The translations under genes were made by a program, and so were the position numbers. The notes under the pieces are model-generated. The model saw only the letters and a program-made list of their open reading frames with translations. It was not told the origin of the DNA and ran no database searches. A stretch of DNA of 12,894 bases from Atopobium sp. UBA2090 (GTDB lineage: Bacteria > Actinomycetota > Coriobacteriia > Coriobacteriales > Atopobiaceae): positions 19,332-32,225 of the forward strand of contig DCZG01000010.1 of NCBI GenBank assembly GCA_002331575.1, written 5' to 3'. Shown here in pieces: positions 7,146 to 12,894 of this stretch; positions within the stretch are counted from its first letter, which is position 1; each line of letters begins with the position of its first letter.

Positions 7146-8561
7146 ATGAATGACCTGGCATTTCCCGATGGATTCCTCTGGGGTGGCGCGCTTGCCGCGA
7201 ACCAGTGCGAAGGCGCCGTCGATGAGGGCGGAAAGCTTCCCTCAACGGCAGACTGCCTTCCCGACGGCGTGTTCGGACGAGTGAGCATTCCGCCAGAGGA
7301 CGACTACCTCAAGCGCGTCGCGATCGACTTCTATCACCGCTATCCCGGAGACGTCGAGCTCTTCGCCGAGGCCGGGTTCAAGGTCCTGCGCATTTCGATC
7401 GCCTGGTCACGCATCTTCCCCAGGGGAGACGAGGAAGAGCCGAACGAGGAGGGTCTGGCCTTCTATGACGGGCTCATCGACGACCTCCTCGCCCACGGCA
7501 TCGAGCCGCTTGTCACGCTCTCCCACTATGAGATGCCGGTGCACCTCGCAACTGAGTACGGCGGCTGGGCGGATCGCAGGCTCATCGAGTTCTTTGCCCG
7601 CTTCGCGAAGGTTGTCTTCGAGCGCTTTCGCGGTAGGGTCCGCCTGTGGCTGACCTTCAACGAGATCAACATGACGCTCCATGCGCCGTTCAACGGGGCT
7701 GGTATCGCAGGAGATCCCGAGTCCATTGACAAGAAGACCCTCTATCAGGCGATTCATCACCAGCTCGTCGCGAGTGCCGCCGTCACGCGCATCGCGCACG
7801 AGACCGACCCGGCCAACAGGGTGGGCTGCATGATTGCGGGATTCCCCGTCTACCCGCTCACCCCCAATCCCGATGACATGCTTGAGGCCATGCGCAAGGA
7901 CCGCCAGTCGCTCTTCTTCGGCGACGTCCATGTTCGCGGACGATACCCCGGCTACATGCTCCGTTACTTCCGCGAGCAGGGCATCGAGCTCGATATCACT
8001 GACGAAGACCGCGCCCTTCTCGCCAATACGGTCGACTTCGTCTCGTTTAGCTACTACATGAGCTGCTGCGCGACGGCAGACGCTGAGAAGAACGTGCAGT
8101 CTAGGGGCAACATCATGAGTGCGGTGAAGAACCCGTACCTGCCTGAGTCGGAGTGGGGCTGGCAGATCGACCCCAAGGGGCTTCGCTATCTCTTGAACCA
8201 GCTCTGGGACCGCTACCAGAAGCCCCTCTTCGTGGTGGAGAACGGCCTTGGCGCGAAGGACGTCCTCGTCGATGACGGCTGCGGCGGCATGACGGTCGAC
8301 GATGGCTATCGAATCGACTACCTTCGCGACCACATCAGGCAGACGCGCGAGGCAGTCGAAGACGGGGTCGAGCTCCTCGGCTACACGATGTGGGGGCCGA
8401 TTGACATCGTCGCCAACACGCGCTGCCAGATGTCCAAGCGCTATGGCATCATCTACGTGGACAGGAACGATGACGGTTCGGGGTCTCTCGCGCGTTGGCG
8501 CAAGCGGAGCTTTGGGTGGTACGGGAAGGTCATCGCGTCGAACGGCGCGGACCTGGACTAG
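7146..8561 (+). CDS. GH1 6-phospho-beta-glucosidase
   Basis: Cytoplasmic enzyme that hydrolyses 6-phospho-beta-glucosides, such as phosphorylated cellobiose, salicin or arbutin, to glucose-6-phosphate and the aglycone or sugar. It has 471 residues, the normal GH1 length. The N-terminus FPDGFLWGGALAANQCEGA is the GH1 signature; the acid/base E173 lies in LTFNEIN and the nucleophile E365 in FVVENGLG. The stretch QMSKRYGIIYVDR near residue 430 has the Ser-Lys-x-Tyr phosphate-binding pattern that separates 6-phospho-glycosidases from plain beta-glucosidases. RBS AAGGAG is at 7134-7139. It follows the PTS permease by 60 bp and acts on that permease's product. 6-phospho-beta-galactosidase is the main alternative, but the SKRYG form fits the glucosidase (BglA/AscB-like) branch. 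Confidence 0.94.
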   Translation: MNDLAFPDGFLWGGALAANQCEGAVDEGGKLPSTADCLPDGVFGRVSIPPEDDYLKRVAIDFYHRYPGDVELFAEAGFKVLRISIAWSRIFPRGDEEEPNEEGLAFYDGLIDDLLAHGIEPLVTLSHYEMPVHLATEYGGWADRRLIEFFARFAKVVFERFRGRVRLWLTFNEINMTLHAPFNGAGIAGDPESIDKKTLYQAIHHQLVASAAVTRIAHETDPANRVGCMIAGFPVYPLTPNPDDMLEAMRKDRQSLFFGDVHVRGRYPGYMLRYFREQGIELDITDEDRALLANTVDFVSFSYYMSCCATADAEKNVQSRGNIMSAVKNPYLPESEWGWQIDPKGLRYLLNQLWDRYQKPLFVVENGLGAKDVLVDDGCGGMTVDDGYRIDYLRDHIRQTREAVEDGVELLGYTMWGPIDIVANTRCQMSKRYGIIYVDRNDDGSGSLARWRKRSFGWYGKVIASNGADLD

Positions 8562-8574
8562 CGGGCGATGCCCG
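8562..8574 (+). other. Small hairpin after the GH1 gene
   Basis: CGGGCGATGCCCG forms a 5-bp GC stem with a 3-nt loop directly after the GH1 stop codon and is followed by TTT. The stem is short, so at most weak attenuation before the next gene is likely. Confidence 0.3.
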
Positions 8575-8593
8575 TTTGGGAGGGGAGAGGACC

Positions 8594-8953
8594 ATGGAGT
8601 ACCCATGCAGGGTCACGGTGCTGGAGTGCACGTGCTTCGCGGACTACCAGGAGCGCTACCTCGCCGATCCGAAGTCAGGTCCGTGCCCGTGCTTCCACGC
8701 GGGCGACGAGTTCCTGTTTCGGCGTAATGCCGAGGCGGACGACTTCTGGCACTTTGGCCGCGACCTCGACCCGAAGTTCCCCTGCGCGGAGGCCTGGGAC
8801 TGCATCAGCCGCTACATCTACGCGGCGCTGCAGGGCGGCTCGATCATGCGTGGGTGGACCAACGACGAGCGCATGATGGTCGCCTGCTGCAACGACGGGA
8901 CGCGCCCCGTGATCTTCAAGATCGAGAGGGTCGATCAGCCCGAGAAGGAGTAG
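8594..8953 (+). CDS. TIGR04076-type small cysteine-rich protein
   Basis: Small soluble protein of 119 residues of unknown function. It has the landmarks I associate with the TIGR04076 family: a strand VTVLECTC, the central GPCPCFHAGDEF, a CAEAWDCISRYIYAALQGG helix, and the end MVACCNDGTRPVIFKIERV. It carries about nine cysteines, including C-x-C pairs at 12/14 and 31/33 and a CC pair, which suggests metal or redox chemistry, though this is inference. RBS GGGGAGAGG (8582-8590) precedes ATG 8594. It lies 32 bp after the GH1 gene on the same strand and is probably part of that operon. Family members often sit beside metabolic genes; a role in sugar use is not established. Confidence 0.8.
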   Translation: MEYPCRVTVLECTCFADYQERYLADPKSGPCPCFHAGDEFLFRRNAEADDFWHFGRDLDPKFPCAEAWDCISRYIYAALQGGSIMRGWTNDERMMVACCNDGTRPVIFKIERVDQPEKE

Positions 8954-8957
8954 GGGG

Positions 8958-9810
8958 TCAGCGTCTTGCGCGCGGACCGTCGCGGTGCTTCTGTCCAGAC
9001 GTGTGTCGCGTCCCTCGCGAAGGCCCGTCGCTCGTCTCGCCGATGATCATCCACCTGGAGCAGAAGAGTCGCAGAAGACGTATGGGGTAGCGCTCCGAGT
9101 GGGAGAGCAGGTAGGTACCGATGGCCACGAAGGCGATGACCGCAAAGAGGAAGATTCCCAGAGCGATGGTCGGGGGAGCCGTCGGGTCCCCCGAAGACGT
9201 AGCTGAGGGAGAAGAACCCGACGGCGCAGACCACCCAAACCCCGTAGATGAAGACGAGGTTGCCGGGATTGATGACGTTCCCGCCAAAGAGCGGACTCTT
9301 GAGCTGCGGAATAGTCCTACCGTTCCTGCGGGCCCATGAGCTGGCGGCAGCCTTGAAGCCTATGCCGCCCACCATGTCGTCATCGATTCGAAAGCGATGC
9401 GTCCCCATGTGGTACGTCACGGAGTCGCTTCCCGCGAGCGTGCCCGTGATGTCGCCATATGAGAAGCGCCGGGAGCATCGCACAAGGTCACGGGTGGTAA
9501 AACCCTCGTCGTCGTAGGTGATTCGTCGGTTGACGACGGCAAGGGCCATCGAGAGGGGGAGCAGCGAGAAGATCGCCACCACCACCGTCCATCCGATTCC
9601 GGCAGACTGTGAGTCCAGTCCCCACGCGAGGACGGCGCAGATGACGAGAACCGGGAAGGCAAGTACCAAGAGCAGGGGATTCTCGCGAACCTCGTGCTTG
9701 TCGACAGCTTGAGCGTCGTGCTTGCGCGAGCTGCGGAGCAGCGCTCCGATCACGACTCCCACGATGACGATGATGATGTAGTTCACGATGCCTCTGCCGA
9801 GAATGACCAT
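8958..9810 (-). pseudogene. Frameshifted multi-pass membrane protein, unknown family
   Basis: ATG at 9808-9810 opens a protein with hydrophobic segments near residues 8-27 (NYIIIVIVGVVIGALL), 45-64 (LLLVLAFPVLVICAVLAW) and 73-92, then a soluble beta-rich stretch (RRITYDDEGFTTRDLVR...YGDITGTLAG...HRFRIDDDMVGG) resembling small bacterial PH-like domains, then another helix (LVFIYGVWVVCAVGFFSLSYVF). After GGPDGSP the frame loses membrane character, but the neighbouring frame continues with TIALGIFLFAVIAFVAIGTYLL and RYPIRLLRLFCSRWMI and stops at 8958. The whole span is 853 bp; removing one base gives 283 codons. The change therefore lies at 9172-9192, where a run of five G and a run of five C sit. 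Either a broken gene, a phase-variable tract, or a sequencing error. It ends 4 bp from the convergent TIGR04076-type gene. Confidence 0.75.
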
Positions 9811-9928
9811 GTGCCCCCCATGCCGGCCGTTCTTCTCAGTGTACCAAGTAGCGTCCTGAACTGAGATGTCGCGTTCCCCTTGGGGCGCGCATCACCATCT
9901 GTCCCGTCTCGCCGCTCGAACAAGCATC

Positions 9929-9944
9929 AAGTCTTGCAGGACTT
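9929..9944. repeat. 16-bp near-palindrome AAGTCTTGCAGGACTT
   Basis: Fourteen of 16 bases are dyad-symmetric (AAGTCyTGCArGACTT). It abuts and slightly overlaps the left arm of the larger inverted repeat that begins at 9941. It could be a protein binding site or part of the same repeat unit. Confidence 0.4.
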
Positions 9945-10002
9945 ACGCACGAAGGGCCCTTTTTTGGACAATCTGCCAAATTCAGGCCCTTCGTGCGTAA
10001 GT
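9941..10002. repeat. Large intergenic inverted repeat (18-bp perfect arms)
   Basis: Left arm 9941-9958 (ACTTACGCACGAAGGGCC) pairs perfectly with right arm 9985-10002. The 26-nt middle holds a nested 5-bp stem TTTGG/CCAAA with loop ACAATCTG, so RNA from either strand could fold into one long two-part hairpin, and the DNA could form a cruciform. There is no U-run after either outer arm, so it is not a standard terminator, though it could stop or stabilise transcripts from the AraC-type gene on the minus strand. The unit looks like a REP/BIME or small MITE-like repeat; copy number cannot be judged from one window. Confidence 0.75.
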
Positions 10003-10016
10003 TGAGCTTCAAACCA

Positions 10017-10044
10017 GTCCTTCTCGTCGCCTGGCGAGAAGGAC
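10017..10044 (-). terminator. Hairpin after the AraC-type gene
   Basis: Perfect 10-bp stem GTCCTTCTCG / CGAGAAGGAC with an 8-nt loop, starting 1 bp beyond the stop codon of the minus-strand regulator. On that strand it is followed by TGGTTTG, a weak U-run, so it may end transcription imperfectly, backed up by the large inverted repeat just beyond. Confidence 0.55.
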
Positions 10045-10045
10045 T

Positions 10046-10921
10046 TCACGACAGCGGCAGCTCGTGCTCCGTCACGTGAAGGCTCTCCTTGCGCCACTCG
10101 CGAGGGGAGAGGCCGTAGGTCGTCTTGAACGCGCGCGAGAAGTGCAGCTGGTTCGGATACCCGACGGACTTCGAGATGTCGCTGACCGACAGGGCGGTGA
10201 GCTTGAGGAGCTCAGCCGCCTTGGCCATGCGATAGAGGAGCAGGTACTGCTGGGGCGTCTTGCCCGTCGCCTTCTTGAAGACCTTGCCGAAGTAGGAGCG
10301 GTTGAGTCCGGACCGCTCCGCAAGCTGCTCCACGGTCAGCTGGCCGGAGTAGTTCTCCTCGATGTACTTGACGGCGTCCTGCACGTAGAACTCGTAGGCC
10401 TTGGTCGTGCTCGTGTCGGTCTGCGCGACCGACATCGAGCTGACGAGGGCGCCGAAGAACTCGTAGAGGTGGCCCGTCATCGTGTACTCGTTGGCGTCTC
10501 GGCTGTCGACGATGGACGTGATCTCTGCCCGCATGACCTCCCGCAGCTCGGGCGAGCTCGAGCTGTAGATGGGGGAGCTTGGCGAGAGGCCGATCGCATC
10601 GAGGGCGCTCTTCACGCGCAGGCCGTCGAACTCGATCCAGGTGTAGCGCCAGGGGTCGTCGATGTCGGCCGCGTAGGTTGTCACCTGGCCGGGGAACAGC
10701 ATGAATCCCTGCCCGCCCTCGAGCTTGTAGCGTACCGGGTTGCCGTTCTCGTCGTCGGCGACGAGCGTGCCCTTGCCTGAGAGGATGAGGTGGAACAGGT
10801 AGTGGCTGCGTCGCGCCGGCCCGAAGGCGTGCCCGGACTCGCATTCCTCCCTACCGTATTGGTAGGGAGTCAGGTCGGTGAACGCGGCGTAAGGGAACGT
10901 CGCGAAGGTGATGTTGTGCAC
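10046..10921 (-). CDS. AraC-family regulator (MsmR-like) with cupin sensor domain
   Basis: Transcriptional regulator of 291 residues. The N-terminal AraC-binding cupin (about residues 20-110) shows SHYLFHLILSGKGTL, then GGQGFMLFPGQVTTYAAD, the sugar-pocket pattern, and DPWRYTWIEFDG. The C-terminal AraC DNA-binding domain (about 185-285) has both helix-turn-helix units: LTVEQLAERSGLNRSYFGK followed by VFKKATGKTPQQYL, and SVSDISKSVGYPNQLHFSRA followed by FKTTYGLSPREWR. GTG at 10919-10921 is the start: a perfect AGGAGG (10930-10935 on the opposite strand) lies 8 bp upstream. It is divergent from an MsmK-type ATPase gene, the common arrangement where an MsmR/AraC activator controls alpha-galactoside or oligosaccharide ABC uptake. 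The sugar is not predictable. A 9-bp perfect hairpin lies in its early coding region (10847-10869). Confidence 0.92.
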   Translation of the reverse strand: MHNITFATFPYAAFTDLTPYQYGREECESGHAFGPARRSHYLFHLILSGKGTLVADDENGNPVRYKLEGGQGFMLFPGQVTTYAADIDDPWRYTWIEFDGLRVKSALDAIGLSPSSPIYSSSSPELREVMRAEITSIVDSRDANEYTMTGHLYEFFGALVSSMSVAQTDTSTTKAYEFYVQDAVKYIEENYSGQLTVEQLAERSGLNRSYFGKVFKKATGKTPQQYLLLYRMAKAAELLKLTALSVSDISKSVGYPNQLHFSRAFKTTYGLSPREWRKESLHVTEHELPLS

Positions 10922-10938
10922 GAATAAAGCCTCCTATT

Positions 10939-10961
10939 GCGTTTAATTATCCTTTATACGC
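10939..10961 (-). promoter_or_regulatory. Candidate autoregulatory inverted repeat in AraC-type leader
   Basis: GCGTTTAA (10939-10946) and TTATACGC (10954-10961) form an inverted repeat with 7 of 8 pairs matching and a 7-bp spacer. It sits between the -10 box and the Shine-Dalgarno sequence of the AraC-type gene, a place where a bound protein would repress. AraC-family proteins more often use direct repeats, so the binder is uncertain. Confidence 0.35.
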
Positions 10962-10965
10962 TAAA

Positions 10966-10994
10966 TATATACCAATATGAGTGAGTAAAGTCAA
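10966..10994 (-). promoter_or_regulatory. Promoter of the AraC-type regulator
   Basis: Reading the minus strand: TTGACT (10989-10994), 17 bp, TATATA (10966-10971), with TGG directly upstream of the -10 box giving an extended -10 element. Both boxes score 5/6. The leader to the GTG start is about 40 bp and contains the AGGAGG site. Confidence 0.7.
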
Positions 10995-11140
10995 TAATGC
11001 CGCCTGCGAATTTGACAAGGACCGTTGGGGAGGAATCAGCGCCGAACGGCGCGTCTCGCTTGGTTCTCTCCCTGCGCATGTCACGCATAATGGCCTGTTA
11101 AAAGCAGCGAATCCCATCCACTGGCACCGTCTGCAAAGAA

Positions 11141-11160
11141 ATCTCCCACCGTTGGGAAAT
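11141..11160 (+). promoter_or_regulatory. Candidate activator site upstream of the ABC gene promoter
   Basis: ATCTCCCACCGTTGGGAAAT is a 20-bp dyad with 8 of 10 base pairs symmetric (core CCCA/TGGG), ending 5 bp before the -35 box at 11166. That spacing fits an activator touching RNA polymerase, possibly the adjacent AraC-type protein or another sugar regulator. Confidence 0.4.
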
Positions 11161-11165
11161 AGTTC

Positions 11166-11202
11166 TTGACAACGTAATCTCAAGAGTTTAGATTCTCGTT
11201 GT
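11166..11202 (+). promoter_or_regulatory. Promoter of the MsmK-type gene with overlapping inverted repeat
   Basis: TTGACA (11166-11171), 17 bp, TAGATT (11189-11194). An inverted repeat ACAACG (11169-11174) / CGTTGT (11197-11202), with inner ATCT/AGAT, brackets the -10 region, so a repressor could also act here. The 11-bp string TTGACAACGTA is shared exactly with the ArsR-operon promoter at 2664-2674. Confidence 0.6.
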
Positions 11203-11312
11203 GAAGGGGCAAGATGGTATATAATATATCCCAAAATGAGATTTAAGGCGAATTGAGATATATACATCGGTCTGCCCACGTTGCGGTCGTCGAGGAGAAG
11301 GAGCACACGGAA

Positions 11313-12059
11313 ATGGCCGGACTAACGCTGGAACACGTCGGAAAGAAGTATCCAAATGGGTTCGAGGCTGTGAAGGACTTCAACCTCGACATCTAGGACA
11401 AGGAGTTCGTCATCTTCGTCGGTCCCTCCGGATGCGGCAAGTCAACGACCCTGCGCATGGTCGCGGGTCTCGAGGAGATCACCTCGGGCACCCTCACGAT
11501 CGACGGCAAGGTCGTCAATGACGTCGAGCCCAAGGACAGGGACATCGCGATGGTGTTCCAGAACTACGCCCTCTATCCCCACATGTCGGTCTACGACAAC
11601 ATGGCCTTCAGCCTCAAGCTCCGCAAGCTCCCGAAGGACCAGATCGACAAGGCGGTCCGCGAGGCTGCCCGCATCCTCGACCTCGAGGACCTTCTCGACC
11701 GTCGTCCCAGCGCGCTCTCCGGCGGTCAGCGTCAGCGTATTTCTCTGGCGCGAGCAATCTTAAAGGATGCCCCCATTGTGGTTCTTGATGAAGCAACAGC
11801 CTATGCTGACCCCGAAAATGAAGAAAAGATGGAAGCAGCCATTGCAGAACTTGTAAAAGGCAAGACCCTCGTGGTGATTGCTCACAAACTGCCCGCCATT
11901 ATGAATGCCGATCAAATTTGTGTCATCGACCACGGAAAATTGGTAGCAGCGGGTAAGCATCAGGATTTGATTCGCTCCTGCCCTGAATATCAGAAATTGT
12001 GGAAAGCCGCACAGGACAGTGCCGAATGGAAAGTACACACTGCAAAGGAGGGAGCCTAA
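11313..12059 (+). pseudogene. Chimeric ABC ATPase: MsmK-type N-half fused to exporter C-half, with TAG
   Basis: The first part is a sugar-importer ATPase of the MsmK/UgpC/MalK group: MAGLTLEHVGKKYPNG, Walker A GPSGCGKST (codons 37-45), Q-loop MVFQNYALYPH (Q83) and signature LSGGQRQR (135-142). Codon 28 is TAG (11394-11396) where relatives read glutamate in NLDIEDKEF, a single-base change from GAG. No in-frame ATG, GTG or TTG lies between this stop and Walker A; the next ATG (11457) is already past it. From codon 143 (11739) the protein becomes an exporter-type ATPase: ISLARAILKDAP, Walker B VVLDEATA (D159, E160), AYADPENE, H-loop IAHKL (H191), ending at 249. The C-terminal regulatory (TOBE) domain of MsmK is lost. 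G+C and codon use change at the same point. Likely nonfunctional unless TAG is read through; an assembly join is the alternative. Confidence 0.85.
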
Positions 12060-12894
12060 ATGTTTGCGATGTTTTCAAGAATTTTGAAACTCTCCGGCCG
12101 TTATAAAGGCCGTATTCAAGGTGCATTCGTTTGTGCGTTTTTGGAATCCATTTTGTCAAAAATGCCAATTGTTCTTGCCTTTGTAGTTTTAAGCCGCTTT
12201 GCAGCTGACACACTGACCAGCCAGACTTGCCTTTATATCGGCCTTGGACTTGCCGCAGCAGTGTTGGTGCAAATGCTTGTTCATTACCTCAGCGACAGCC
12301 TGCAAAGTGCCGCAGGATATTTGATGTTTGCGGATAAACGCATGGAACTGGGCAGCCATCTAAGAAAAATGCCGATGGGTTACTTTACATCGGGGAATAT
12401 TGGCAAAATCAGCTCTGTTCTTAGCACGGATATGGTATTCATTGAAGAAGTCGCTATGAGTACGCTGGGCAACATGATGGGCTATCTGCTGTCCTCCTTG
12501 ATTCTGCTGGTATTCATGTTTTATTTGAACGTACAGCTTGGTTTGATTGCTGCCGCCGTCACGGTTCTGGCATGGCTGGTGTCAAAAGGAATGAACAAGG
12601 TTTCCCTGCGGGAAGCCGCAGAGCGGCAGGAGCAGAGCGAACGGCTGACCGATGCGGTGCTATCCTTTGTGGAGGGCATTGGCGTCATCAAGAGCTACAA
12701 CCTGCTGGGCGAAAAATCAGAAGAATTGACTGACAATTTCCAGCGTTCCAGAAACACCTCCCTTGCTTTTGAGCAGAAAATGACACCATGGACAATGAGT
12801 CTGAATATCCTTTACGGCATTGGTATTGCGGCGATTTTCGGCTTGTCGATTGTATTGGAACAGCGCGGCGCACTTCCGCTGGCCTATGTGCTTA
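12060..12894 (+). CDS. ABC exporter permease/ATPase, 3'-partial
   Basis: Start of a type I ABC exporter half-transporter whose frame stays open to the window end (278 codons seen). ATG 12060 follows the preceding TAA without a gap and has AAGGAGGGAG (12044-12053) as RBS, inside the previous gene, so the two are translationally linked. The visible part is the transmembrane domain: helices around residues 20-50 (GAFVCAFLESILSKMPIVLAFVVL), 57-80, 135-165 (MMGYLLSSLILLVFMFYL) and 250-270, with the ABC exporter coupling region QEQSERLTDAVLSFVEGIGVIKSYN. The ATPase domain would follow outside. Base composition and codons (ttg, tta, aga, att) are low-GC Firmicutes-like, unlike the first 11.7 kb. Such paired exporter half-transporters are often carried on conjugative elements; substrate unknown. 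Confidence 0.85.
   Translation, partial: MFAMFSRILKLSGRYKGRIQGAFVCAFLESILSKMPIVLAFVVLSRFAADTLTSQTCLYIGLGLAAAVLVQMLVHYLSDSLQSAAGYLMFADKRMELGSHLRKMPMGYFTSGNIGKISSVLSTDMVFIEEVAMSTLGNMMGYLLSSLILLVFMFYLNVQLGLIAAAVTVLAWLVSKGMNKVSLREAAERQEQSERLTDAVLSFVEGIGVIKSYNLLGEKSEELTDNFQRSRNTSLAFEQKMTPWTMSLNILYGIGIAAIFGLSIVLEQRGALPLAYVL

Larger units (their letters stand above)
10922..11312. other. 391-bp divergent intergenic region, AT-rich control region
   Basis: Control region between the divergent AraC-type gene and the ABC ATPase gene. It is visibly more AT-rich than the flanking genes, as usual for promoters here. It holds an outward promoter for each gene, two or three candidate operators (listed separately), a possible extra -10 box TATAAT at 11220-11225, and the RBS AAGGAG (11298-11303) for the gene at 11313. 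A stop-free minus-strand stretch covers much of it but has no coding character. Positions 11000-11140 contain nothing I can name. Confidence 0.6.

Noticed and set aside
7407..8606. Long minus-strand open frame opposite the GH1 gene
   Set aside because: Shadow frame; the plus-strand GH1 catalytic motifs are complete.
8935..9180. C-terminal tail of the minus-strand membrane protein in its unshifted frame
   Set aside because: It turns into a proline/arginine-rich non-membrane sequence overlapping the TIGR04076-type gene; the shifted frame carries the helix.
9834..9866. 7-bp inverted repeat TCTCAGT/ACTGAGA upstream of the membrane gene
   Set aside because: Short arms with a 19-bp gap; could be chance.
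10981..11169. 62-residue plus-strand open frame in the same intergenic region
   Set aside because: Starts inside the opposite promoter, no RBS and no recognisable protein; ends at the -35 box of the ABC gene.
10947..11306. 119-residue minus-strand open frame in the divergent intergenic region
   Set aside because: It spans both promoters and several dyads, lacks a proper RBS and has no coding character; it would also collide with the AraC-type promoter.
1..12894. CRISPR array, tRNA or rRNA
   Set aside because: No regularly spaced repeats, cloverleaf or rRNA-like stretches were seen by eye.

Overview
The window is GC-rich bacterial DNA for about its first 11.7 kb. One line from the ABC gene (11641-11700) counts to 40/60 G+C. 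Gene types and style (a 7TM-type sensor kinase, a 6-phospho-beta-glucoside PTS operon under an RpiR regulator, an AraC/MsmR-type regulator next to an MsmK-type ATPase, many GTG starts) suggest a host-associated actinobacterium, most likely of the Coriobacteriia (Collinsella/Olsenella-like). That placement is inference from style; no rRNA is present. The last ~1.15 kb is clearly different: lower G+C (23/60 in 12121-12180), low-GC codon use, and a Firmicutes-type ABC exporter.

Layout on the plus strand: (1) 1-1955, sensor histidine kinase, cut off at the window's left edge, followed 5 bp later by an OmpR-type response regulator (1961-2632). (2) An ArsR-like winged-helix regulator (2730-3314) overlapping an MFS exporter (3302-4531) by 13 bp. 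Their promoter is overlaid by a strong 30-bp palindrome, a good autoregulation candidate. (3) A sugar module: RpiR/MurR regulator (4627-5541), PTS EIIBC of the glucose/beta-glucoside class (5655-7085), GH1 6-phospho-beta-glucosidase (7146-8561), and a small TIGR04076-type protein (8594-8953). The permease would phosphorylate a beta-glucoside during import, the GH1 enzyme would hydrolyse the phosphorylated product, and the RpiR protein would sense the intracellular sugar phosphate.

On the minus strand there is a membrane protein gene broken by a one-base frameshift (9810-8958), an intergenic region with an 18-bp perfect inverted repeat (9941-10002), and an AraC-family regulator (10921-10046) with a very good promoter and Shine-Dalgarno sequence. 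Divergent from it is a well-formed promoter leading to an MsmK/UgpC-type sugar ABC ATPase gene (from 11313).

The most striking object is that last gene. It carries an in-frame TAG at codon 28, and inside its ABC signature motif (about 11724-11745) it switches without frame loss into the C-terminal half of a different, low-GC ABC exporter ATPase. The partner exporter gene follows directly (from 12060) and runs off the window. This is either a homeologous recombination or integration scar, or an assembly chimera between two organisms; both possibilities are kept open. I did not see a confidently new biological system; the best leads are this fusion, the palindromic operator, the frameshifted membrane gene and the large intergenic inverted repeat.
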